Notes: generated from the sequence alone by a model not told the origin. 64,000 bases of DNA from Companilactobacillus mishanensis (GCF_003946505.1 NZ_RHON01000006.1:62001-126000), one strand, 5' to 3'. Positions 54,053 through 63,294 are shown, counted from the first letter of the stretch. Numbers and translations are program-made.

Positions 54053-54313
54053 ATGTCCGAGGAAAAGGATTTTGTTAGTAGTGATCAAATTAAATTACGC
54101 TTGAAAAAATCATATGGTCAACTGGATGGAATCATGAAGATGATGGATGATGGCCGCAGTTGCGAGGACGTACTTGTGCAGCTGTCTGCAGTTAAGTCTA
54201 GTATCGATAAGGCAATGAAATTAGTTATAGCGGAAAATATTCGCCAATGTGTTGATGGGGCGGATACTGAAAAGTTGCAGCATTCTTTGGATTTGTTGTT
54301 GAAGACTAAGTAG
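54053..54313 (+). CDS. CsoR/FrmR-family repressor, CstR-like
   Basis: 86 aa. Family motifs: LKKSYGQLDGIMKMMDDGRSCEDVLVQLSAVKSSIDKAM split here over helices 1 and 2, and IAENIRQCVDG. The two Cys of the sensing pair are present, but the Cu(I)-binding His four residues before the second Cys (HxxxC in CsoR) is Asn (NIRQC). That pattern suits persulphide-sensing CstR better than a copper sensor. Two matching operators lie upstream. Confidence 0.85.
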   Translation: MSEEKDFVSSDQIKLRLKKSYGQLDGIMKMMDDGRSCEDVLVQLSAVKSSIDKAMKLVIAENIRQCVDGADTEKLQHSLDLLLKTK

Positions 54314-54322
54314 GTGTTTTGA

Positions 54323-54558
54323 TGTCGATTCCGAACTCAAATCGATTACTTTGAGGAACGTACGTCGCCTGTGGCGCGTGCGCAACCGTCTGAAATGTTG
54401 GCTACGCCAACGGACAACTAAGGAAGGGAACGTAGCTGGACCACTTGGAGCTTTCCCAAGTTCAGGGAAATCTTCAAGCTGGTCCTTTTGCTAAGTCGAG
54501 TTTCTCGACTAACCAAAATTTAGCTACTGAGCCGAAATCGATTTGAGTTCTACATCTA
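54323..54558 (+). repeat. Dispersed repeat family 1, 236-bp copy
   Basis: Starts TGTCGATTCCGAACTCAAAT and ends ATTTGAGTTCTACATCTA, with terminal arms that pair (GAACTCAAATCGAT / ATCGATTTGAGTTC). Inside are TACGTCGCCTGTGGCGCGTG and GTTGGCTACGCCAAC hairpins, both shared with the copy at 17141. Confidence 0.82.
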
Positions 54559-54659
54559 GATAAACGTAAATTTTAACGGATACGGAAGGACGCTGTAACT
54601 GTACGGTATCCTTTGGTTTGCTGGTGTCTGTGTTTGATTATTATATGAATAAATAGTAA

Positions 54660-54701
54660 ACGACCTAATTCAGAATGTGACTGAATTAGGTCGTTTTTTT
54701 G
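54660..54701 (+). terminator. Rho-independent terminator of the thioredoxin-repressor operon
   Basis: ACGACCTAATTCAG pairs perfectly with CTGAATTAGGTCGT around AATGTGA, then seven Ts. It lies between two family 1 repeats, 350 bases after the repressor gene. Confidence 0.88.
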
Positions 54702-54780
54702 TTTGTTTTACTAATAAACAGTTGTGCATCAAGAAAATATATTTAATCTACAAAATACAAAACCGTGGTTGACTTTAAAC

Positions 54781-54948
54781 TAGATGGAGAAGGGAAATCG
54801 ATTTGGGCCAAGTGGTGAGATTTCCATTGGTGTACGAAGTACACTTAGGGAAAGGTTCGACTTTGAGATGATTGCGTTTTTTGCAATTAGCTCAAAGCGA
54901 TGCCCACCACGTCACGGCCCAAAAATCGATTTCCCTTCGGAATCGGCA
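54781..54948 (-). repeat. Dispersed repeat family 1, 168-bp copy
   Basis: Starts TAGATGGAGAAGGGAAATCG and ends TTCGGAATCGGCA. The arms GGGAAATCGATTTGGGCC and GGCCCAAAAATCGATTTCCC pair; inner hairpins GTGTACGAAGTACAC and TTGCGTTTTTTGCAA. More than 90% identical by eye to the copy at 55762. Confidence 0.85.
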
Positions 54949-54977
54949 TTAAAGCTCAACCACACAAACCCTCAAAC

Positions 54978-55421
54978 CTACTCGAAAACTGCTATCTTTG
55001 TTTCAAACTCTGGTGTATTTTCAATCGTGTCATGTACTGGGCATGTAGCATTAATAAAATCTACGAAATTCTGGATCTCCTCATCAGTATTATCAGCATC
55101 GATATAAAATGTTGAAATTAGTTTAGAGAAACCAATTTTTGCATCTGGATTCTTTCCTAAAAATCCATCTAAGTCGATAACACCATCCACATTAACGCGG
55201 ATATTATTTAAATTGATACCTTTTGCTTTTGCAAAACCTTTAGCTGTCATAACTTGGCATGATCCCAGCGCTGTAAGAAGTGCCTCAATTGGATTCATAC
55301 CTTTGTTTGTACCTGCTGAAGTAACGGGTTCGTCAAGTGTAACGTCGAAGTCGCGTACCTTTGCGGAAACTTCGTATCCTGTAATAGAAGTAACCTCAGA
55401 TGTAAATGTTTCGTTTGCCAT
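54978..55421 (-). CDS. OsmC/Ohr-family peroxide reductase-like protein
   Basis: 147 aa. The two redox Cys are in ALGSCQVMTA and NATCPVHDTI; GMNPIEALLTALGS is the family signature. These proteins reduce organic hydroperoxides using a Cys pair. Close to the thioredoxin-CstR locus, which fits a shared redox theme, but transcribed separately. GGGGGAT precedes the ATG. Confidence 0.92.
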   Translation of the reverse strand: MANETFTSEVTSITGYEVSAKVRDFDVTLDEPVTSAGTNKGMNPIEALLTALGSCQVMTAKGFAKAKGINLNNIRVNVDGVIDLDGFLGKNPDAKIGFSKLISTFYIDADNTDEEIQNFVDFINATCPVHDTIENTPEFETKIAVFE

Positions 55422-55761
55422 GATAAATCCCCCTTATGGTATTAATATATTTATGTAACCTATAACAAATTGTAACGTACACAGACAGAAGAATCCAAGG
55501 ACTTTGTGACAAAATTATCAAAATAAAGTATTCGATTAAAAAAAGAAAACTTTTGATTTACTCTATCGTAAATAATTAATCATTTACTGCCAAGAATGAA
55601 TCGTACATAAATAGAACAGTTAAACAATTGCCGAATCAATATTTTCAAGTGAAAATCCAAGACAAATGTTACGTATTTTGTATGGATGATAATCACAACA
55701 GTGATCGATTCACACGCAACAAACGCTCTGTATAAAAAGTTTCGAGAATTTTATTCTAGTC
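55422..55761. other. Intergenic stretch upstream of osmC-like gene
   Basis: AT-rich, presumably the minus-strand osmC promoter. No frame with a ribosome site, no terminator and no operator that I can name. Confidence 0.4.
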
Positions 55762-55929
55762 TAGATGCAGAAGGGAAATCGATTTGGGCCAAGTGGTGAG
55801 ATTTCCATTAGTGTACGAAGTACACTTAGGGAAAGGCTCGACTTTGAGATGATTGCATTCCTTGCAATTAGCTCAAAGCGATGCCAACCACGTCACGGTC
55901 CAAGAATCGATTTCCCTTCGGAATCGGCA
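55762..55929 (-). repeat. Dispersed repeat family 1, 168-bp copy
   Basis: Starts TAGATGCAGAAGGGAAATCG and ends TTCGGAATCGGCA; same length, orientation and hairpins as the copy at 54781. The pair brackets the OsmC gene. Confidence 0.85.
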
Positions 55930-55940
55930 GTACCAGCCCA

Positions 55941-55972
55941 ACAAAAAAGCCTTCGCAAAAACGAAGGCTTTT
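55941..55972. terminator. Terminator of the sialic acid uptake operon
   Basis: AAAAGCCTTCG pairs with CGAAGGCTTTT around CAAAAA; on the minus strand six Ts follow. Confidence 0.9.
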
Positions 55973-55985
55973 CTCATACACAGAA

Positions 55986-56963
55986 CTACATCTGTGTCTT
56001 TAGAGCTATTTGTGAACCGCTCAACCAATTTAGAACAACATCGTTAACATGAACGTGCATATCTTCGTGCCCATATTCTGGTAATAAGAACATTTCTTTA
56101 TCGCAATCTAATCGATTGTATATGGCAAATTGAGTTGAAGGGAAACATATTTTATCTTCGAGTCCAGTTATCAGTTTAACTGGATTCTTGATGCGGTGTG
56201 CCATATTTTTAATATCGATATAGGATAATGTTTTTAAAATTTGAGCTTCGGTTGTGTGGAACGGATCTGAGAACTTAAAGTATCTAAAGAATTCATCATA
56301 TGGCTCATCTTGATTGCCCAATTCTAAGACACGTTTGAAGTCAGATAAGAAGGGGTAAATAACGGTTGTGAAACTGATTTTTGGATTCAAGGCGGCGGCT
56401 ACGAGCGATAGCGCACCTCCTTGTGATCCTCCATACGTATATAGTTTTTTATCATCGACTTGGGGCAATCCAGCGATGATTTCCACTAATTCGTAAACGT
56501 CTAAATAAACATCTTTAAAGAATAGTTTTTCTCGGCCTTCGATAGCGCCCCTAATGATATGGCCTTTAACTGTATTTCCGTTATAAATTGATTTGTCTTG
56601 TGACTTTCCTGACTGACCACGGACGTCCATGGCAACGACGCCTAACCCCGCGGCAGGGTATTGAAGTAGTGTTGCCCAATCTGAGGACTGGCCCATGTAG
56701 CCGTGGAAATTAAAGACAACGGGGAACTTACTTTCAGTTTTTGGGAAAATACATTTTGCATAAATCGTTGATTTGTCGGGACTCTCAAAGGTCAACTCGT
56801 AGCAATCTACATTGGGAAGATTGAATGACTGGGGTGTCAACTTGTAATTATAGGAGGAGGGTAGCTTTTCAATCTGTTCGTCCCAAAATTGATCGAAATC
56901 TTCTGGGACTTCTTGACGTCCCCGGTAAGTTTTCATTTCTTCCAAAGGCATTGTATCTTGCAT
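55986..56963 (-). CDS. CE7-family acetyl esterase (acetylxylan esterase/cephalosporin-C deacetylase-like)
   Basis: 325 aa. Motifs: RGRQEVPEDFDQFWDEQI, the RGQSGKSQD turn, nucleophile Ser in YGGSQGGALSL, Asp in GLEDKICFPS and His in YGHEDMH. It removes acetyl groups; in a sialic acid cluster it probably deacetylates O-acetylated sialic acids (inference). Last gene of a four-gene operon. Confidence 0.9.
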   Translation of the reverse strand: MQDTMPLEEMKTYRGRQEVPEDFDQFWDEQIEKLPSSYNYKLTPQSFNLPNVDCYELTFESPDKSTIYAKCIFPKTESKFPVVFNFHGYMGQSSDWATLLQYPAAGLGVVAMDVRGQSGKSQDKSIYNGNTVKGHIIRGAIEGREKLFFKDVYLDVYELVEIIAGLPQVDDKKLYTYGGSQGGALSLVAAALNPKISFTTVIYPFLSDFKRVLELGNQDEPYDEFFRYFKFSDPFHTTEAQILKTLSYIDIKNMAHRIKNPVKLITGLEDKICFPSTQFAIYNRLDCDKEMFLLPEYGHEDMHVHVNDVVLNWLSGSQIALKTQM

Positions 56964-56984
56964 GCTTTACACTTCTTTCAAAAA

Positions 56985-58493
56985 TTATTGTTTGACGTAA
57001 TCTTCTTTAACAGTTGCGGCTGTTAGACCAACAATGTTGTGAATGTATTTCTTTGGTGCAAAGAAACTAAGGATATAAGTGAATGCAAATGATGAAATGA
57101 AGGCAACTGTAGCAACAATCAATGATGAATCACTGTTTTGTTGTACAAATACTGTAACTGCAACACTTAAGATCAATCCTAGAATTGCACCAAATGAGTT
57201 TGAACGTTTGGTAAAGATTCCGGCTGCGAAGATACCAGCAATAGGAACACCAAACAATCCAGTAACTGTTAGGAACAAGTCCCAGGTTTTAGATGCATTA
57301 CCAACTAATAGATAGATCGACATTGATAGTCCAAATAATCCTGTAACGATGATAACGATACGTGCAAGTGTAACGTCGGAAATTTTCTTCCATTTGTTAT
57401 CAAAGAATCTTTGCTTGAAGTCGGTAACGAAACATGAAGAGATGGCATTCAAACTTGAAGCAATTGTTGATTGTGCAGCTGCGAAGATTGCGGCGATAAC
57501 TAATCCGGCAATTCCGGCAGGTATTTCTGTAATAACAAAGTAAGGAACTAAGGCACTTGTGTTGAATCCTTGTGGTAGGCCACCCATATTCTTGTAGTAA
57601 CTGAATAGAACAGTTCCCATACCGAAGAATAATGGAATTGTGATCAAAGCAAGAATACCGTTTGTCCATAGAGATTTGTTTGTTTCTTTTTGTGTAGCAG
57701 TAGTTTGATAACGTTGGACAACGTCTTGACTACCAGTATATTGATACAAAGTATTGAAGAATTGACCAGCAAAGATCAATGGAATAAATTTGGTCAAATC
57801 ACCGATATGCATATCTGCACCGGAAAGGATTTTGTGGTTAGAGATTGCGTCACTTACGACTGTACCAAATCCACCTTTAACTGTAAATCCACCAATAAGT
57901 ACAACTAGAAGAGCACCACCAAGTAGTAAGATACCTTGGATAACATCACTCCAGATAACACCTTCGATACCACCTAAGAATGTGTAGATGATACATAGAC
58001 CACCAACAACACAGGCGATAAGGATAGGATTAATATTTGAAACTGATGTGATAGCAATGATAGGAAGATAAATAACAATTGCTACACGTCCGATATGATA
58101 AAGCATGAATAATGCTGAACCAATAACTCTGATAATTGGGCTGAAACGTTCTTCTAAGTATTCATAAGCTGTTGTTACTTGTAGCTTTCTGAAGAAAGGA
58201 ACGTAATATTTGATCAAAAGAGGAACAATAAGAATGATACTCAATGATCCGACACCGTATGCCCAGTCTTTCAAATAGGCTTGTTCCGGTGTTGACATAA
58301 ATGTAATGGCACTTAATGTTGTTGCGTAAATACTAAATCCTGCGGCCCATGCAGGAATGCTACTTTTTGCTTTAAAGAATGCATCAGTATTTTTACTAGC
58401 CTTCTTTGTAAAATAAACTCCGACACCAAGCATAGCTAGTAGATAAATTACTAAGACAATCCAGTTTAGGGTTCCAAAACCGACTTTTGTCAT
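56985..58493 (-). CDS. nanT: Sodium:solute symporter, probable sialic acid transporter
   Basis: 502 aa, 13 membrane segments. SSS-family motifs: WAAGFSIYATTLSAITFM in segment two, GGIEGVIWSDVIQG and AAQSTIASSLNAISSCFVTDF with the sodium-site Ser. SiaT-type SSS proteins import N-acetylneuraminate with Na+. Place in the nan cluster supports the substrate. The start overlaps the upstream gene by four bases. Confidence 0.88.
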   Translation of the reverse strand: MTKVGFGTLNWIVLVIYLLAMLGVGVYFTKKASKNTDAFFKAKSSIPAWAAGFSIYATTLSAITFMSTPEQAYLKDWAYGVGSLSIILIVPLLIKYYVPFFRKLQVTTAYEYLEERFSPIIRVIGSALFMLYHIGRVAIVIYLPIIAITSVSNINPILIACVVGGLCIIYTFLGGIEGVIWSDVIQGILLLGGALLVVLIGGFTVKGGFGTVVSDAISNHKILSGADMHIGDLTKFIPLIFAGQFFNTLYQYTGSQDVVQRYQTTATQKETNKSLWTNGILALITIPLFFGMGTVLFSYYKNMGGLPQGFNTSALVPYFVITEIPAGIAGLVIAAIFAAAQSTIASSLNAISSCFVTDFKQRFFDNKWKKISDVTLARIVIIVTGLFGLSMSIYLLVGNASKTWDLFLTVTGLFGVPIAGIFAAGIFTKRSNSFGAILGLILSVAVTVFVQQNSDSSLIVATVAFISSFAFTYILSFFAPKKYIHNIVGLTAATVKEDYVKQ

Positions 58494-59683
58494 ACTTTCA
58501 CCTCATTAATTGAATCAGATCTAATTTTTTTTGGAGCTGTTTGTCTCTGAATAAAGAATTTCAGAATCAATGGAGCAATTATTGTTGTCACAACGGTAAC
58601 TAAAATCATCGCTGTGTAATGATTTTGATCGATAAGTTTGGCACCCAGCGCAACGTTCGCCACTACTAATGCCATTTCCCCCCTAGATATCATTCCTGCA
58701 CCTACGACGTTTGATTCGTTCCAATTGAGTTGGAACATCTTAGCGCCCAAGGCTCCACCGATCTGTTTTCCAATAATTGCAATTACTATCAATGAAATGA
58801 TAAAGACTAAGTCGTTTTGCAATCCTTTGAAGGTAATGTTTAAACCAATACTTACGAAGAAAACAGGTATGAAGATTGAATATCCGATCGGTTCGATCTT
58901 TTCGGTAAGTGTTTCTTTGAACTTCGTTTCTGATAAAGCAATTCCGGCAAAGTAAGCACCAAGCACGTCACTCATTCCCAGAGCAACAGCGATTGCAGCG
59001 AAGCCAAAACATAAAATCACAGCTCCAGTAGCAATATTTTCACTAGTGTTTAATTTGCTGAAGAAGGACATAAATGGTGGGACGAACCAGCGCCCCAATA
59101 CCAACATAGCTACGAAGAATAGTAGTTTAGTTGAAATCATTAACCAGACAGGTTGATTACTGCTGGCTCCTGATCCGAAGAATGCGACACAAATTCCTAG
59201 CAAGATAACACAGATAATATCATCAGCCACTGCAGCGCCAAGGATAATTGCACCTTCTTTAGTGTTGAGCCGTCCCATCTCTTTCAAAACTTGAACGGAG
59301 ATACTGACCGATGTTGCGCTCAATATCAAGCCGATGAAGATTGCTGTCGTCCATTTGAATCCGAAGACTAATGCGCAAAGGGATGCGGCAGTGATAGTAG
59401 GGAAGATGACCCCAAGAACGGCAACTGTCAAAGCTGGTTTCCAAAATTTCATCAATAAGTGTAGATCGCCCTCTAGTCCAGCGATGAACATTAGGACGAT
59501 GACACCGATCTCTGAGAAATACTGGATGAATGTTGTTCCGACTAAAATATGAAGAACAGCGGGTCCTGCAATTACACCGACTAACAATTCACCGATAACG
59601 CTAGGAAAGTTTAAAACATTGGATAAATGTGCACCTAGTTTTGTTAAAAGAAGAATCAGAACTAATTGAACTAAATAGCTCAT
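58490..59683 (-). CDS. CPA2-family Na+/H+ (cation/proton) antiporter
   Basis: 397 aa, about 12 membrane segments. Motifs: NFPSVIGELLVGVIAGPAVL split in segments one and two, LSATSVSISVQVL, GAAVADDIICVILLG with the exchanged Asp pair, and FFVSIGLNITF. NapA/KefB-like. In an operon with a Na+-coupled symporter it may remove the Na+ brought in with sialic acid (inference). ATGA overlaps on both sides. Confidence 0.88.
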   Translation of the reverse strand: MSYLVQLVLILLLTKLGAHLSNVLNFPSVIGELLVGVIAGPAVLHILVGTTFIQYFSEIGVIVLMFIAGLEGDLHLLMKFWKPALTVAVLGVIFPTITAASLCALVFGFKWTTAIFIGLILSATSVSISVQVLKEMGRLNTKEGAIILGAAVADDIICVILLGICVAFFGSGASSNQPVWLMISTKLLFFVAMLVLGRWFVPPFMSFFSKLNTSENIATGAVILCFGFAAIAVALGMSDVLGAYFAGIALSETKFKETLTEKIEPIGYSIFIPVFFVSIGLNITFKGLQNDLVFIISLIVIAIIGKQIGGALGAKMFQLNWNESNVVGAGMISRGEMALVVANVALGAKLIDQNHYTAMILVTVVTTIIAPLILKFFIQRQTAPKKIRSDSINEVKV

Positions 59684-60426
59684 GCTTCTGCGACACGTTC
59701 CGCCAAAAGATTATTAACTTTCTGGATTTGACCATCTAAGTCTTTTTCAGAAATTTCATATTCTAAGAAAACAGGAACATCACTCTTTAAGTTTTTAACT
59801 AGGCATTTCCAATCTGTAGCTCCCTCATCCAATAAAACAGTTTCTTTATCCTTGATATCTTTCAAATGGAAGACTGTGATATCTTCGGATAAATTTTTAA
59901 ATGCATCTACTGGATCTTCATAGACCCAATACCAATTGCCTGAATCAAAAGTATATCCAACTGGAACGTCGGCTTCTTTTAATTTCAATAATTGGGATGT
60001 GAATGTATCAAGGACACCATTATTATTGGGTTGATTCTCAATTGTGACTTTTACATTGTATTTGGATAATAGGTCTTTAACATCTTCAAATTGTTCCTCA
60101 GTGATTTCAGATAAATCACCAAGACTGATTTTCAATTGATCAACATGATATTTTTCAGCCATCTGTAAGTGCTGTTCAAAATTTGGATTGATCGTATTCT
60201 TGAGAAATAATTCATCAGGTATTGAATAGAAGAACTTCCAATCGTTATCGGCACATAATAGAAAGATTTGTTTCATCTCTTCATTTTTTGTTGCCTCATT
60301 GAACAACTCACCACGAACTTCGATATTATCGACGTTGCGATCTGTTAAACCTTTTAAGCAGACAAGCTGACTCGCACCTGCTTGTATTTCATGTATAAAA
60401 ACTGCTGTATTAATAGATACATGCAT
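59680..60426 (-). CDS. Sugar phosphate isomerase/epimerase family (AP-endonuclease-2 TIM barrel)
   Basis: 248 aa from the ATG at 60426 with GAGGTGG upstream; a longer frame would run through a terminator hairpin. Xylose isomerase-like barrel: LKISLGDLSEITEEQF, VTIENQPNNNGVL with the metal Glu, YTFDSGNWYWV with the Asp, and FHLKDIKDKE. Metal-binding residues are present. It may isomerise or mutarotate an amino sugar in this pathway; the exact substrate is unknown. First gene of the minus-strand operon. Confidence 0.82.
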   Translation of the reverse strand: MHVSINTAVFIHEIQAGASQLVCLKGLTDRNVDNIEVRGELFNEATKNEEMKQIFLLCADNDWKFFYSIPDELFLKNTINPNFEQHLQMAEKYHVDQLKISLGDLSEITEEQFEDVKDLLSKYNVKVTIENQPNNNGVLDTFTSQLLKLKEADVPVGYTFDSGNWYWVYEDPVDAFKNLSEDITVFHLKDIKDKETVLLDEGATDWKCLVKNLKSDVPVFLEYEISEKDLDGQIQKVNNLLAERVAEA

Positions 60427-60445
60427 AATTTTTCCACCTCTCAAA

Positions 60446-60499
60446 ACAAAAAAACCGTCACTAATAGGTGCACCAGAAGGCACCTACTAGTAGCGGTTA
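60446..60499 (-). terminator. Terminator-like hairpin in the leader of the uptake operon
   Basis: On the minus strand AACCGCTACTAGTAGGTGC and GCACCTATTAGTGACGGTT form a long stem with small internal mismatches, followed by TTTTTTTG. It lies 20 bases before the first gene's start, with no room for a promoter after it, so it may act as an attenuator. Confidence 0.65.
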
Positions 60500-60551
60500 G
60501 AATGATTGGGGTAACTATTACGGTAAGTAATATAGCATGTATAAATGGAAA

Positions 60552-60565
60552 TGTAAACGCTTTAC
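60552..60565. promoter_or_regulatory. Candidate catabolite-response (cre) site
   Basis: TGTAAACGCTTTAC matches 12 of 14 positions of the cre consensus TGWAANCGNTNWCA. It lies between the divergent nan operons, where CcpA control is expected. Confidence 0.55.
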
Positions 60566-60583
60566 TGATAATTTTTACTATAT

Positions 60584-60599
60584 TTTTCATATATGAAAA
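60584..60599. promoter_or_regulatory. Palindrome between the divergent nan operons, possible NanR site
   Basis: TTTTCATATATGAAAA is a perfect 16-base palindrome. RpiR-family regulators bind such AT-rich inverted repeats; the RpiR gene lies 2 kb away. Chance occurrence in AT-rich DNA cannot be excluded. Confidence 0.4.
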
Positions 60600-60841
60600 T
60601 CTTTACCTATTATATAAAACATAAACGTTATTTCATGAAGTTTAAGAGAGTATTAAGCTCAAATAATAGTTGAAAATTTTCTTTTATGTGAATAAATGCA
60701 CTTGTGTCGGCTATAGCTCAGTTAAACGATAATTATTATCGTAAATCGACATTGAAATATAAATTATTGTATTGTATATTAATCCCAGCGGTAGGGGATT
60801 GGAAACTATTACATAATTAAAAAAATCAATCGAGGTTTAAT

Positions 60842-61714
60842 ATGAAAAAATTATATTCAGCATTAATGACAGCTTTTAACGAAGACGGTTCTGTAAATGA
60901 AGCCGGAATCAGAGAAATGGTTCGTTACAACATTGACGTTAACAAAGTTGATGGATTGTATGTCGGTGGTAGTACTGGTGAAAACTTCAATATGAGCCAT
61001 GACCAAAAAGTTCAAGTATTCAAAACAGCTATTGATGAAGCTGGCGATGCAATTGATTTGATTGCTCAAGTTGGTTCACTAGACTTAAACGAATCAAAAG
61101 AACTAGCTAAGTTAGTTACTGATCTTGGATATCCAAAGATTTCAGCTGTAACTCCTTTCTATTACAACTATACATTTGAACAAATTAAAAACTACTATAA
61201 CGAAATTGTAAAAGATGTTGATAACAAACTTGTTATTTACTCAATTCCTGTTCTTACAGGTGTTTCACTTTCAATTGATCAATTCGCTGAATTGTTCGAA
61301 AATCCAAAAATCATCGGTATCAAGTATACAAATGCTGACTTCTTCCTATTAGAAAGAGTTCGTAACAGATTCCCTGACAAATTGATTCTTTCAGGATTTG
61401 ATGAAATGCTACTTCCTGCACTTGCACTTAATGTTGACGGAGCTATCGGTTCAACTTATAACTTGAATGCAAAACGTGCTAAAGCTGAAATGGTTGCCTT
61501 TGACGAAGGTGATATCGATAAAGCTCGTGAATTGCAAAAAGTAAGTAACGATGCAATTTCTGCATTGATTGCTAACGACATTTATCCTTCATTGAAACTT
61601 GTATTTGAAGAAATGGGTGTACATGCTGGTGTTACAAAGGCTCCTATGTCAAAACCAACTCCTGAAATGATTGCCGGCGCAAAGAAAATCTATAACGACT
61701 ACTTTAAAGATTAA
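60842..61714 (+). CDS. nanA: N-acetylneuraminate lyase
   Basis: 290 aa, DHDPS-like TIM barrel. Splits N-acetylneuraminate into ManNAc and pyruvate. Carboxylate-binding YVGGSTGENF, Tyr in TPFYYNYTF, Schiff-base Lys in IIGIKYTNADF, and GFDEMLLPALALNVDGAIGST split near the end. CGAGGT precedes the ATG. First of nanA-nanE, divergent from the uptake operon. Confidence 0.96.
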   Translation: MKKLYSALMTAFNEDGSVNEAGIREMVRYNIDVNKVDGLYVGGSTGENFNMSHDQKVQVFKTAIDEAGDAIDLIAQVGSLDLNESKELAKLVTDLGYPKISAVTPFYYNYTFEQIKNYYNEIVKDVDNKLVIYSIPVLTGVSLSIDQFAELFENPKIIGIKYTNADFFLLERVRNRFPDKLILSGFDEMLLPALALNVDGAIGSTYNLNAKRAKAEMVAFDEGDIDKARELQKVSNDAISALIANDIYPSLKLVFEEMGVHAGVTKAPMSKPTPEMIAGAKKIYNDYFKD

Positions 61715-61726
61715 GAAGTGAATGAG

Positions 61727-62419
61727 ATGAAAAACAATTTTTTAGAAACCGTAAATAAAAAGTTGATCGTGTCATGTCAGGCATTGCCAAAAGAACCACT
61801 CCATAGTTCATTTATTATGTCGAGAATGGCACGAGCAGCTAAAGAAGCAGGTTCAGTGGCTATCCGCTGTAACTCTGTAGTAGATATTCAAGCAATTCAA
61901 GATGAGACAGAATTGCCGGTCATTGGATTAAACAAGGTGGACTACCCGGATTCACCAGTTTATATCACACCGACTATGAAGGAAATGCGTGCAGTTGCAA
62001 GTACAGGTGCAGAAGTTGTTGCCTGTGATGTTACTGGTCAAAAACGTCCTCATGACGAAAAATTGGCAGATATTGTTGCGCAGATGAGAAAAGAATTTCC
62101 TGATACTTTGTTGATGGCTGATACGGCAACATTAGACAATGTTCGAGAAGCAAACGAATTAGGGTTCGACATTGTTGGTACTACTATGCATGGTTATACT
62201 CCTGAAACTGAGGGGATGAATCTTGCTGATAATGACTTTGAATATTTGAAGTCAGTATTAGAAACATCAACTACTCCAGTTATTGCTGAGGGTAAAGTTG
62301 ATACTCCTGAAAAAGCTCGCAGATGCATAGAGCTTGGATGTCATGCGGTCGTAGTTGGTGGTGCCATTACAAGACCATTGGAAATAGCATCAAGATTTAT
62401 CAATGCCGTAAATGCATAA
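61727..62419 (+). CDS. nanE: N-acetylmannosamine-6-phosphate 2-epimerase
   Basis: 230 aa from the ATG at 61727; a GTG at 61718 adds three residues and is the alternative. Turns ManNAc-6-P into GlcNAc-6-P. Motifs: LIVSCQALPKEPLHSS, SVAIRCNSVVDIQAI, catalytic Lys in GLNKVDYP, and the closing IAEGKVDTPEKA...VVVGGAITRP. Its product is the substrate of nagA at 43790. Confidence 0.96.
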   Translation: MKNNFLETVNKKLIVSCQALPKEPLHSSFIMSRMARAAKEAGSVAIRCNSVVDIQAIQDETELPVIGLNKVDYPDSPVYITPTMKEMRAVASTGAEVVACDVTGQKRPHDEKLADIVAQMRKEFPDTLLMADTATLDNVREANELGFDIVGTTMHGYTPETEGMNLADNDFEYLKSVLETSTTPVIAEGKVDTPEKARRCIELGCHAVVVGGAITRPLEIASRFINAVNA

Positions 62420-62421
62420 AA

Positions 62422-62475
62422 AAGAGCTGATGGGATAATTTGACTAATTCAAATCTCCATCGGCTCTTCTTTTTA
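62422..62475. terminator. Bidirectional terminator between nanE and nanR
   Basis: AAGAGCTGATGG pairs with CCATCGGCTCTT, with an inner ATTTG/CAAAT stem; T and A runs at both ends. Confidence 0.88.
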
Positions 62476-63294
62476 TAAACTATTATTAAATTTGTTTTCC
62501 ATAACAATTTCTACGGTATGATTTAATCGACGTCTGAATGTTTCGTTTTCTAACAGCAGTGTTGTGATTATATCTAGCACATAAGTTATAGCAAACTGTG
62601 AGTTGACGAAATGTGTGTTATCGACGAAATCACTGTTTTTGACGAGAACAGGGTAATCGCTTAGTTCATACAATTTACTCTTCTCGACACCAGTAATACC
62701 GATAACTTTTGTACCATTTTTTTGAGCCATTGCGGCAGCCTTGTTGAGATCACTAGTACTACCAGAAGATGAGAGTGCCAGAATGACGTCGTCTTTGCCA
62801 ATGATGCCACTTGTAATATACATGATGTGACTTTCATTCATTGGAAAAGCAGCAATACCCATTCTTATCAGACGTTGAGACATCTCCTGGGCAGTGTAAC
62901 CTGAGCTTCCGATACCAAAAATATATATTCGGCGACAATTAGAAATTACTTCGACGATTTTTCTCAACTCGTCCATTTTCAAACGTTCAGAGGTGTCACT
63001 TAGGACGTTCTTATAGAAGCTAAAAACGTCGTCAGCAATTGAACCTTTACTGATCTCTTTAGCTTCAGGCTTACCGCCACTGGCAAGTTGCAGTTTGAAT
63101 TCGTAAAAATCACGACAGTTCATCTTCTTGACGAAACGAGTGATAGTCGCATTACTGACCTCAACTTTTTTTGCAAGGGTAGTAATACTCATTTGTTGGA
63201 CTTCTTGGGGACTTTGGATTACCTGGAGAGCAACTTTACGTTCTTGACGTGATAATGAAGGCAACTGATCTTCGACCATTTTTAAAATATTCAT
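62473..63294 (-). CDS. nanR: RpiR-family regulator with SIS domain, probable sialic acid regulator
   Basis: 273 aa from the ATG at 63294 after AAAGGAGT; longer frames upstream lack a site. N-terminal helix-turn-helix (MSITTLAKKVEVSNATITRFVKK split over the motif) and C-terminal SIS domain with YIFGIGSSGYTAQEM and LALSSSGSTSDLN. SIS domains bind phosphosugars, here likely ManNAc-6-P. It probably controls both nan operons and nanK. Confidence 0.88.
   Translation of the reverse strand: MNILKMVEDQLPSLSRQERKVALQVIQSPQEVQQMSITTLAKKVEVSNATITRFVKKMNCRDFYEFKLQLASGGKPEAKEISKGSIADDVFSFYKNVLSDTSERLKMDELRKIVEVISNCRRIYIFGIGSSGYTAQEMSQRLIRMGIAAFPMNESHIMYITSGIIGKDDVILALSSSGSTSDLNKAAAMAQKNGTKVIGITGVEKSKLYELSDYPVLVKNSDFVDNTHFVNSQFAITYVLDIITTLLLENETFRRRLNHTVEIVMENKFNNSL

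Noticed and set aside
60709..60728. GGCTATAGCTCAGTTAAACG, like the first 15 bases of a tRNA
   Set aside because: No D-loop, anticodon arm or T-arm follows. Too short to call a gene or an attachment site; integration usually leaves a tRNA 3' end.
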